From NCBI GenBank assembly GCA_026391515.1, contig JAPLEC010000209.1:1-8434 (forward strand): a stretch of 8,434 bases of DNA, read 5' to 3'. Shown in pieces: positions 1 through 6,530 of this stretch. The position numbers and the translations under genes were made by a program. Under the pieces are notes generated by a model that saw nothing but the letters and a program-made list of their open reading frames with translations, searched no databases and was not told the origin of the DNA. This stretch comes from Bacteroidia bacterium. GTDB taxonomy: Bacteria; Bacteroidota; Bacteroidia; Bacteroidales; VadinHA17. Within the stretch, counting starts at the first letter, position 1. The number at the start of each line of letters is the position of its first letter.

Positions 1-239
1 CAGTCAGGGATTGTAATGGTTGCCATTCAAAAAACTCTATTCTGATGACAACACTTTACAAGTTCCAATCAAAGGAACAGCGGTCAGGTTTTTCAAATGG
101 GATTATTCTTAATGAATCATTTGTTATTGGAGCAAACAGGAGTACTTATCTTAATGTTTCCGGCTTTGTGATCTTTTCAATTGTACTTTTATTTATCAGT
201 GTTCATATCTATTTCAGGAAAATAAAAAAATATAGTTAA
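1..239 (+). CDS. Membrane-anchored (probably multihaem) cytochrome c, 3' end only
   Basis: The frame is open from the left edge (first full codon at position 3), so this is the C-terminal 78 residues of a longer protein. A CNGCH haem-attachment motif lies at 12-26, just upstream of the first in-frame ATG at 45. That ATG is therefore internal and not the real start. After the haem motif come about 40 polar residues, then one hydrophobic helix (about 165-210, residues GFVIFSIVLLFISV), and a short basic tail (RKIKKYS) ending at TAA. This layout fits a periplasmic cytochrome c held in the inner membrane by a C-terminal helix. The membrane cytochrome b gene starts 11 bases after the stop, which suggests one operon and an electron-transfer pair. 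Only one haem motif is visible. That the missing part carries more haems is inferred from similar cytochrome c/cytochrome b gene pairs. Confidence 0.7.
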   Translation, partial: VRDCNGCHSKNSILMTTLYKFQSKEQRSGFSNGIILNESFVIGANRSTYLNVSGFVIFSIVLLFISVHIYFRKIKKYS

Positions 240-242
240 ACC

Positions 243-247
243 GGGGG
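243..247 (+). promoter_or_regulatory. Possible ribosome binding site of the cytochrome b gene
   Basis: A run of five G residues lies three bases before the ATG at 251. It is the only Shine-Dalgarno-like sequence near that start. The spacing is shorter than usual, so its role is uncertain. The next in-frame ATG is 28 codons further on, inside the first hydrophobic segment, which supports the start at 251. Confidence 0.3.
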
Positions 248-250
248 AAT

Positions 251-871
251 ATGTTTATATATCCATTATGGATCAGATTGTGGCATTTCGCAAATGCAGT
301 ATTAATTATAATCCTGATAATTACAGGCATCAGCATGCATTTTGCAGGTAATGAGAATTCTATACATATTGTAAGATTTAGCAGAGCAGTGGGATGGCAT
401 AATATTGCAGCTAAAATTTTGATAGTCAGCTATATAGCATTTGTAGCCGGTAATATCTTCACTGAAAACGGAAAATATTACAGGCTGAAAAGAAAGAATT
501 TCATTTCGGACCTTGGAAAACAAGTTCGATTTTATTTTTACGGCATGTTCAAGCAAGAAAAGAATCCATTTCATGTTACTTTTGAGAGAAAATTCAACCC
601 CTTACAGAAACTGGCATATGTGCTCATAATGTATTTAGCTTTCCCTTTGCTGATTATTTCGGGTGTTGGTTTAATGTTACCTGAAGTGTTTATAAACAGG
701 TTATTTGGAATTAGTGGACTTATCATCACAGACATCCTGCATATAACCATGGGATTTTTAATTTCATTATTTCTGGTCATCCATATTTACACATGTACAC
801 TGGGTCCCAGGCCAACTTCACTTTTCAGAGCGATAATTACAGGTTACCGGGAATCTGACGAAGATGAATAA
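251..871 (+). CDS. Four-helix membrane cytochrome b (cytochrome b561/thiosulfate reductase b-type)
   Basis: This 206-residue integral membrane protein probably carries two b-type haems and oxidises menaquinol, passing electrons to the periplasmic cytochrome c encoded just upstream. Four hydrophobic segments are visible at about residues 15-33, 52-72, 119-143 and 157-182. Likely haem ligands are H12 (in RLWHFAN), H50 (GWHN), and H164 and H178 in the last helix. This matches the general pattern of the dihaem cytochrome b family that includes the b subunits of thiosulfate reductase, formate dehydrogenase and Ni-Fe hydrogenase. The segment between helices 2 and 3 is rich in Lys and Arg, so it is probably cytoplasmic, and the tail is acidic (ESDEDE). 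The length is normal for the family. The partner cytochrome rather than a hydrogenase or molybdoenzyme subunit as neighbour argues for a quinol-to-cytochrome c module. The family call is solid; the exact partner is inferred. Confidence 0.8.
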   Translation: MFIYPLWIRLWHFANAVLIIILIITGISMHFAGNENSIHIVRFSRAVGWHNIAAKILIVSYIAFVAGNIFTENGKYYRLKRKNFISDLGKQVRFYFYGMFKQEKNPFHVTFERKFNPLQKLAYVLIMYLAFPLLIISGVGLMLPEVFINRLFGISGLIITDILHITMGFLISLFLVIHIYTCTLGPRPTSLFRAIITGYRESDEDE

Positions 872-958
872 AAAGAAAAAATAATAATTTCCGGAATTCA
901 TTAAGGATAGAAAAATTGCACGAAAATTGTTATACAGACAAAGATCAATCATAAAACC

Positions 959-1369
959 ATGAGATGTTACAGATCATTTTTAGTGGTAGAGCTTATTATA
1001 ATTATTTGTTTTTCAGCTATTTCGCTTAATATCAATGGTCAATCGAAGCCCTGGCTGGTTCCGGATGAATATAAGACATTGAAAAATCCGGTTGCGAAGG
1101 ATAAAACAAGTATTAAAACCGGAATGGCTTTGTATATCAAATACTGTGCGTCATGCCATGGGAAAACAGGTCTGGGCAATGGTGTCAAAGCAAGGGGACT
1201 GAAAGACTTCCCTGGTGATTTTTCAGGTGCGGAATACCAGAATCAGACAGATGGTGAACATTTTTACAAAACAAAATTCGGAAGGAATGAAATGCCAAAA
1301 TATGAAGGCAAATTATCTGATGAAGATATATGGAACATGGTAAATTACATGAGGACCTTCAAAAAATAG
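959..1369 (+). CDS. Exported monohaem cytochrome c
   Basis: This 136-residue protein has an N-terminal hydrophobic signal or anchor (about residues 8-25) followed by a class I cytochrome c domain. The haem-attachment motif CASCHG is at residues 63-68. The probable distal ligand is M112 in NEMPKYEG, and the C-terminal helix SDEDIWNMVNYMRTF is typical of the family. Context between the motifs (GKTGLGNG after CASCH) fits small soluble electron carriers and cytochrome subunits of periplasmic oxidoreductases. It should act in the periplasm, carrying electrons from the cytochrome b/c pair upstream to an unseen oxidase or reductase. The gap to the upstream gene is 87 bases and is AT-rich, so it may have its own promoter, but no clear promoter motif was found. 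There is no Shine-Dalgarno sequence before the ATG. Cleavage probably falls near NGQS (residues 26-29); the N-terminus could also stay as an uncleaved anchor. Confidence 0.85.
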   Translation: MRCYRSFLVVELIIIICFSAISLNINGQSKPWLVPDEYKTLKNPVAKDKTSIKTGMALYIKYCASCHGKTGLGNGVKARGLKDFPGDFSGAEYQNQTDGEHFYKTKFGRNEMPKYEGKLSDEDIWNMVNYMRTFKK

Positions 1370-1414
1370 ATCATTAAATAGGTATTTTATTGATATAACC
1401 ATCTGTCTGGAAAT

Positions 1415-4400
1415 ATGAGAATTATTAAGTTCTTGTTCTCTCCCCTTTTCATGGGGATTTTATTTGTGGTTTTTGCAGTTGCAATGGCGATTGCCACTTT
1501 TGTTGAGAACGACCTTGGATCAGGAGCTTCATACAGCATGGTTTATAATGCCAGGTGGTTTGAGCTGATATTGCTGCTTCTGGTCACAAACCTTATTGGA
1601 CAACTTCTTATTTTTAAACTTTTCAGAAAGTCAAAATTGCCGGTTGCCCTCTTTCACCTCTCATTTATCATTATAATCATCGGTGCCGGAATAACCAGAT
1701 ATTTTGGATGGGAAGGCACAATTCACATAAGAGAAGGAGAGACAGCAAATAGGTGTTTTTCAAATGAGAAATATATTAGATATACGGTGAAGAACAAAGG
1801 AGGCGATGTTATAGCTAAAGATTCAAGAAAGTATGCAATATCCTCTGTATCAGCTGAAAATTATAAAAGAAAAATAAAAGCAGGAGATAAAACTTACAAA
1901 TTGTCTTTAGAACAAATCTTACCCAACGCTGCAGAAACAATTATAGATTCTCCAGATGGAGTGCCGATAATTTCAATGTTTGTGACAAACGAAATGAAAT
2001 CGAGGGAAAATATTATACTTAAGAAAGGAGAATCAAAAACATGTAACGGCATTACGATAGGATTTGAATCAGGAAATGAGACAGATATTAAAATCAGCAT
2101 CGACAATAGAGATTTTTTTATCAGCTCAAAATATAATATCGGGCAAATGAAAATGATGACACAGGAAAATGAAATTTCTGAACCCGGTAATCTGGTAAAA
2201 ATGAAGCAGATGCAAATTATCAAGGTAAAGGATATAAATATTGTTCCCCGCAAATTATCTGCTGCAGGAAATATTAAGATAATTTCTCTTAATTCCGACG
2301 AACAGGAAACCGGACAGAATGCTTTCATTTTTAATTTAACTGATGGAAAGGAATCAATACCCGTAAACCTGTGGGACAAAGAATCACAGGAAGGTGGTAC
2401 TGGATTATGCAGCATGAATGGGCTCGAATTTGAAGTGAAATTCGGATCAAAAATAACAGTACTTCCCTTCAGCCTGAAGCTGAACGATTTTCTTCTTGAA
2501 AAATATCCGGGATCAGAAAACCCTTCAGGTTACAAGAGCGACGTCACTCTCTTTGATAAAGAGAACAATATAGAGAAACCATATAAAATTTTCATGAATA
2601 ATATCCTTAAATATAAGGGTTACAGGTTCTACCAGTCATCGTTTGATAAAGATGAAAATGGAACAATACTTTCAGTTAACCATGATATGGCGGGTATGAT
2701 TGTAACATATACCGGTTATGCCCTTTTATTCATTTTTATTATTCTTTCGCTGTTCAGCAAAAATTCTCAGTTCCGTAATATTAAGGCTGTATCATGGAAC
2801 TCCGGTTTGCGAAAAGGAATCATTGCATCATTTTTCTTTCTGATTTTATCGGGATTAACAACTATTAATGCCCAGAAATTTATACCCGGTAAAGAGAGTT
2901 CGGATGAGTTTGGGAAAGTGCTTGTTCAGGATCAGAAGGGAAGGACCAAGCCATTATTTACTCTCAGCAATGATATTCTGCGAAAAGTTACGAGGGAAAA
3001 TAAATTTGAAGACTATAGTTCGATGCAGGTTTTCCTTGGGCTCTATTTCGATTTTAAAAACTGGAAAAATGTTCCTCTGATCAGGATCTCAAACAAGGAT
3101 CTTAGAAAAAAGCTTGGAATTAACGATAACCTGGCTTCTTTCTCTGATCTCGTTAACCTGAATAATGGAGATTATAAGTTGTCCAAAGATGTAACCGCAG
3201 CTTATGCTAAATCGCCCGGTGAAAGAAATAAACTGGATAAAGAAGTGATGAAGATTGATGAAAGGGTTAACATTGTTTACATGATTTACAGGGGTGAATT
3301 TATGCAAATGTTTCCTTTAAAAAATGGTACTCGTGACTGGGGATCACCTGAAGTTGCACTTAAAGCTGCAATCAGTAAAGAAGATTCCCTGTTTATACAA
3401 AATATTTTTCCGCTTCTTATCGAGGCACTGCAAAATAATAACGTGGCAACTGTCAGGAAGATTTCGGAATCACTTAGCGGATATCAGAAAATTTTCTCAA
3501 ACTACGAGCTTCCTTCGGAATCGAAGACAAAAGCGGAGATACTGTATTACAGGCTCGGCATTTTCGAAAAGTTATTCCCCTTTTATGCCGCGACAGGATT
3601 AATTATGCTTATCGGCCTGATTTTAATTGTTTTAACAAGCAGTAAAAAAAAATCATCTTTAATAAAGATCCTGAGCTGGCTTATTTTTGCAGGATTCCTT
3701 CTACATACTTTCGGCCTTGGTTTACGCTGGTACATTGCCGGCCATTCACCTTTGAGCAATGGATACGAATCAATGATTTTTATCTCATGGGTAACGCTTC
3801 TGGCAGGATTTATTTTCACCCGCAAATCAAACTTTGCTCTTTCTGCTACTGCTGTGCTGGCTGGTATGACGCTTATGGTTGCGCATCTCAGCTTTATGGA
3901 TCCCGAAATCACAAACCTTGTTCCTGTTTTGAAATCTTACTGGCTTACTCTGCATGTTTCAGTAATTACTGGAAGTTATGGATTTCTTGGATTAGGGGCA
4001 ATACTCGGAATTATTACCATGATTCTTTTAATTCTGGTAAATTCTAAAAATCAGGAAAGGATTTCCAAAACTGTGGATGAACTTATTGTAATAAATTATA
4101 GGACCCTGACTCTCGGATTATATTTTCTTACAATCGGAACTTTTCTTGGGGCAGTCTGGGCAAATGAATCGTGGGGAAGGTACTGGGGATGGGATCCGAA
4201 AGAAACATGGTCGCTGATCACAATAATTCTATATGCATTTGTCATTCATTCCCGAATGATTCCCGGAATGAAAAATATCTACGCATTTAATATTCTGTCA
4301 CTTTTTGCTTTCTCATCGGTTTTGATGACATACTTCGGTGTTAATTACTACCTGTCAGGGTTACATTCGTATGCGTCTGGCGATCCTGTACCGGTGCCGG

Positions 4401-4489
4401 GATTTGTTTATGTTACAGTCATTATTCTAATATCACTCTGTGTAACTGCCTTTTTAAAATACAAAACCTTTCAAAAAGCAAGTAAATAA
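1415..4489 (+). CDS. ccsBA: Fused ResB-CcsA cytochrome c maturation protein (System II CcsBA)
   Basis: This 1024-residue protein exports haem and attaches it to CXXCH motifs of periplasmic cytochromes c. The ResB/CcsB part has three N-terminal helices (about residues 6-27, 45-68 and 77-93), a large periplasmic domain (about 98-428) and a helix at about 430-446. H81, in the third helix (LFHLSF), matches the conserved transmembrane haem ligand. A further hydrophobic segment (about 468-487) leads into a second periplasmic stretch (about 488-715). The CcsA part (about 716-1024) has the GHSPLSN motif with H777, a periplasmic His candidate H847 (LTLHV), the tryptophan-rich haem-binding WWD motif at 920-932 (key residues W920, W924, W926, D927, W932), H945 (VIHSR) and the second periplasmic His H984 (GLHSY). 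All expected ligands are therefore present and the frame is intact. It follows the monohaem cytochrome gene by 45 bases and serves both cytochromes c encoded here. Confidence 0.95.
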   Translation: MRIIKFLFSPLFMGILFVVFAVAMAIATFVENDLGSGASYSMVYNARWFELILLLLVTNLIGQLLIFKLFRKSKLPVALFHLSFIIIIIGAGITRYFGWEGTIHIREGETANRCFSNEKYIRYTVKNKGGDVIAKDSRKYAISSVSAENYKRKIKAGDKTYKLSLEQILPNAAETIIDSPDGVPIISMFVTNEMKSRENIILKKGESKTCNGITIGFESGNETDIKISIDNRDFFISSKYNIGQMKMMTQENEISEPGNLVKMKQMQIIKVKDINIVPRKLSAAGNIKIISLNSDEQETGQNAFIFNLTDGKESIPVNLWDKESQEGGTGLCSMNGLEFEVKFGSKITVLPFSLKLNDFLLEKYPGSENPSGYKSDVTLFDKENNIEKPYKIFMNNILKYKGYRFYQSSFDKDENGTILSVNHDMAGMIVTYTGYALLFIFIILSLFSKNSQFRNIKAVSWNSGLRKGIIASFFFLILSGLTTINAQKFIPGKESSDEFGKVLVQDQKGRTKPLFTLSNDILRKVTRENKFEDYSSMQVFLGLYFDFKNWKNVPLIRISNKDLRKKLGINDNLASFSDLVNLNNGDYKLSKDVTAAYAKSPGERNKLDKEVMKIDERVNIVYMIYRGEFMQMFPLKNGTRDWGSPEVALKAAISKEDSLFIQNIFPLLIEALQNNNVATVRKISESLSGYQKIFSNYELPSESKTKAEILYYRLGIFEKLFPFYAATGLIMLIGLILIVLTSSKKKSSLIKILSWLIFAGFLLHTFGLGLRWYIAGHSPLSNGYESMIFISWVTLLAGFIFTRKSNFALSATAVLAGMTLMVAHLSFMDPEITNLVPVLKSYWLTLHVSVITGSYGFLGLGAILGIITMILLILVNSKNQERISKTVDELIVINYRTLTLGLYFLTIGTFLGAVWANESWGRYWGWDPKETWSLITIILYAFVIHSRMIPGMKNIYAFNILSLFAFSSVLMTYFGVNYYLSGLHSYASGDPVPVPGFVYVTVIILISLCVTAFLKYKTFQKASK

Positions 4490-4510
4490 AGAGAGGATGT
4501 TTCAAAAGCC
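4490..4510. other. Convergent junction and likely breakpoint
   Basis: The ccsBA stop (4487-4489) and the GH43 stop (complement of 4502-4504) are separated by 12 bases with no hairpin or T-run that would act as a terminator. The GH43 coding sequence loses family similarity at about 4505-4510. Reading on past its TGA gives 15 codons unlike GH43 before the next stop, and all of them beyond the spacer run antisense to the end of ccsBA. This marks a likely deletion, inversion or assembly join. Confidence 0.5.
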
Positions 4511-5266
4511 AAGCCTTTCCCATTTTGTTGAATCGCTTGTTAATTCTTTTGTTCTTAAAACATATTGACCACCGGATACATCTCCGGCAGGGAAGTAGAA
4601 GTAGTATCCGTTACGTTTACACATTACCGGTCCTTCAGCCCAGCTGTACTGCAGTTTTGCGTTTATCCAGTCAAGATTTATTGCTATACCTGTTAACTGA
4701 CCATCGCGGCCGAGAGCCTGAATCCTGTTAACTTTCTGACCGTTTTTTATAACCATGTAAGGCGTGCCATCATCATCAACAAAAATAGAGTTATCATAAC
4801 CAAGCGGGCCTGTTATTGGATTTGTATGTACCTGTACAGCGTCTGACCATGGACCGGCAGGAGAATCTGCCTTGCAAAACCATTGTCCGTTAGATGAAAA
4901 ATATATCCAGTATGATCCATAGAAATATGTGATTGCACCCTGCCATGTACCTGCTGAAGGCCGATCGGAAACCCAACCTGCCTTGGAAGGTGGTAGCACC
5001 CTGCCAATTACTTCCCAATGAACGAGATCCTTTGAGTGGTAAACAGGCATATAAGGAGTGAAATGAAAACTGGAACCGCAGTGATAAAAATCATCACCCA
5101 CTTTCAACAAAGTCGGATCGGGATGGTCACCAGGCAAAACCGGGTTGACATATGTTTTAACTTCCTGATAATATGATTTATCTGAACTGTCTTGAGCCAA
5201 TATGAATGGTGCATTCAATACAGTTAACCCTATTAATCCGATAATTGTGTAAAAGGAACTTCTCAT
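4502..5266 (-). CDS. GH43 glycoside hydrolase, C-terminally truncated
   Basis: This is a secreted five-bladed-propeller glycosidase of family 43 (beta-xylosidase/alpha-L-arabinofuranosidase type), cut short. The ATG at 5264-5266 is preferred because it begins a clean signal peptide, MRSSFYTIIGLIGLTVLNAP, with likely cleavage after LA at residue 24. The frame is open further upstream to a TTG at 5327-5329, but that would add 21 residues before the signal. All three expected catalytic residues are visible: the base D50 in HPDP, the pKa modulator D158 in GYDNSIF, and the acid E211 in AEGP. The protein stops at residue 254 (KWERLGF), whereas relatives with this HPDP/AEGP pattern usually run to about 500 residues or more with a C-terminal beta-sandwich. 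The missing part would include the last propeller blades, so the product is probably inactive or unstable. It is the last gene of the minus-strand cluster, 70 bases after the upstream GH43 gene. It could also be annotated as a pseudogene. Confidence 0.8.
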   Translation of the reverse strand: MRSSFYTIIGLIGLTVLNAPFILAQDSSDKSYYQEVKTYVNPVLPGDHPDPTLLKVGDDFYHCGSSFHFTPYMPVYHSKDLVHWEVIGRVLPPSKAGWVSDRPSAGTWQGAITYFYGSYWIYFSSNGQWFCKADSPAGPWSDAVQVHTNPITGPLGYDNSIFVDDDGTPYMVIKNGQKVNRIQALGRDGQLTGIAINLDWINAKLQYSWAEGPVMCKRNGYYFYFPAGDVSGGQYVLRTKELTSDSTKWERLGF

Positions 5267-5336
5267 ATTTTTATTTTTAATCTGACAAATTATCATAAAA
5301 TTAACTGAATGCTGTAAAGGAAATATCAAAATTTGA

Positions 5337-6497
5337 TTATGGATTATATCTCAGTCCAAGTACCAGTTTATCGCCTGAATCATTAACTTCGTAAAGTTGA
5401 GGTTTACGTGGCCCATCCCCTTCTACGTGGTGGACAGCATACAAACGTTTGCCATCAAAAGTGGTAAACAACATTCCATGACCGGAATTATCGCCTTTGA
5501 AAGCCTCTTGTTCCTGTACCCATGGACCTCTGATGCTTCCGGATGTGGAATAAGCTATACCTTGTGCATAACGGTGCTCACCCCAACTCGACCACAGCAT
5601 GCCGAGCTTGCCAGTCTTTGTGCGGAACATTTCCGGACCGTCGGTAACCCATCCCGGCATCTTCAAACCAAAGGTGGCTTCACTGATGGTGTTCATCTCT
5701 TTGGACCATGCAGCCTCACTGGCACGGAAGATAGTGGTTGGCTCAGCGGTCCGATGAGTCAGATCCTTTGAAAGAGGAATGTAATCCATGGTTCCGTCGA
5801 TTAGTTGGGTCCATTCATGAACGAATACTAAATATGTGGTGTCTTTCTCTTCATAGAGTGTACCATCGATGATATCCCAGTCTTCCGGGCCGAGGCAGAA
5901 TTCATGGTCGGCGACCAAAGGCTTGAAAGGTCCTTCGGGCGAATCGGCTACTAAAAGCTGAGTCTGGTTACGTGGCACATTGTAACGGCGAGGAACGGCC
6001 TGGATCAATGTGCTGTGGTCGCTCCAGGTGCCGGCATAATAGTATTTATTCCCAATATGGTGAATCTCGGCCGCTGCTACGAATAGCCCGTCCATCCAGG
6101 TTCCTGTAAGGTCTATGATTGGAAAGGGGCCGGTCCACATTTTCAGGTCTTTACTTTTGTAGAGACGTCCACCGGTGCCAGTCAGATAATAAGTATGGGA
6201 CTTCTCGTCGGGATAGATATAGGGATCACTCATGGAAATCTCATCCAGAGAAACCGTCTGAATTTTTGATTCCGGACGCGGTTGCCGAATTGCTGGCCTT
6301 TGTCCACCAGCGCCAACAGCGGGGCGGGGTCCGCCGAAATTCTTCTGTCCCGGATCGGCAGGAGGTGCCTGTTCACCTGGAACAATTTGTTTCTTTACTT
6401 TTGTCTGAGTTTGTGCTGTGGCTTGTTTTGAAATGCATAATACCGTAATTAATGTGATACATGCAGCTATAAATGAAAATCTAATTAATCTCTTCAT
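5337..6497 (-). CDS. Secreted GH43 family glycoside hydrolase, tandem paralogue 2
   Basis: This 386-residue enzyme is predicted to hydrolyse pentose polysaccharides or oligosaccharides (arabinosidase/xylosidase family 43). The ATG at 6495-6497 starts a signal peptide (MKRLIRFSFIAACITLITVL) with likely cleavage at ATA-Q, residues 26-29. A purine-rich AGAAGAA lies just before it. A TTG at 6528-6530 is in frame but directly abuts the previous stop and is less likely. Residues 37-77 form a Pro/Gly/Arg-rich linker. The propeller begins at SMSDPY (base D91), with D211 in DIIDGT as the probable pKa modulator. The place of the usual EGP acid motif is TDGPE (D286, E289). GHGMLF (H340) and VHH (356-357) fit the later blades. 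The last 105 residues align without gaps to the upstream paralogue, with 79 identical. The two are clearly tandem duplicates. The exact substrate cannot be told from sequence alone. Confidence 0.82.
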   Translation of the reverse strand: MKRLIRFSFIAACITLITVLCISKQATAQTQTKVKKQIVPGEQAPPADPGQKNFGGPRPAVGAGGQRPAIRQPRPESKIQTVSLDEISMSDPYIYPDEKSHTYYLTGTGGRLYKSKDLKMWTGPFPIIDLTGTWMDGLFVAAAEIHHIGNKYYYAGTWSDHSTLIQAVPRRYNVPRNQTQLLVADSPEGPFKPLVADHEFCLGPEDWDIIDGTLYEEKDTTYLVFVHEWTQLIDGTMDYIPLSKDLTHRTAEPTTIFRASEAAWSKEMNTISEATFGLKMPGWVTDGPEMFRTKTGKLGMLWSSWGEHRYAQGIAYSTSGSIRGPWVQEQEAFKGDNSGHGMLFTTFDGKRLYAVHHVEGDGPRKPQLYEVNDSGDKLVLGLRYNP

Positions 6498-6530
6498 AAT
6501 TCTTCTGGTGTAATTATTTAATTTTTTCAA

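Noticed and set aside
45..239. A stand-alone 64-residue small protein starting at the ATG at 45
   Set aside because: The frame is open to the left edge and contains a CNGCH haem motif before the ATG, so the ATG is internal to a longer cytochrome.
884..900. TTCCGGAA palindrome in the gap before the monohaem cytochrome gene, considered as an operator
   Set aside because: An eight-base palindrome is common by chance, no second copy was seen, and no regulator gene is nearby.
1894..2415. A 173-residue minus-strand reading frame inside ccsBA
   Set aside because: It lies wholly opposite a clearly coding, motif-rich gene and its translation shows no recognisable domain. It is an antisense shadow.
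5267..5336. A Bacteroidota-type promoter (TAnnTTTG) before the truncated GH43 gene
   Set aside because: The best candidate, ATAATTTG on the minus strand, does not match the spacing of the motif, and the short gap suggests co-transcription with the upstream gene.
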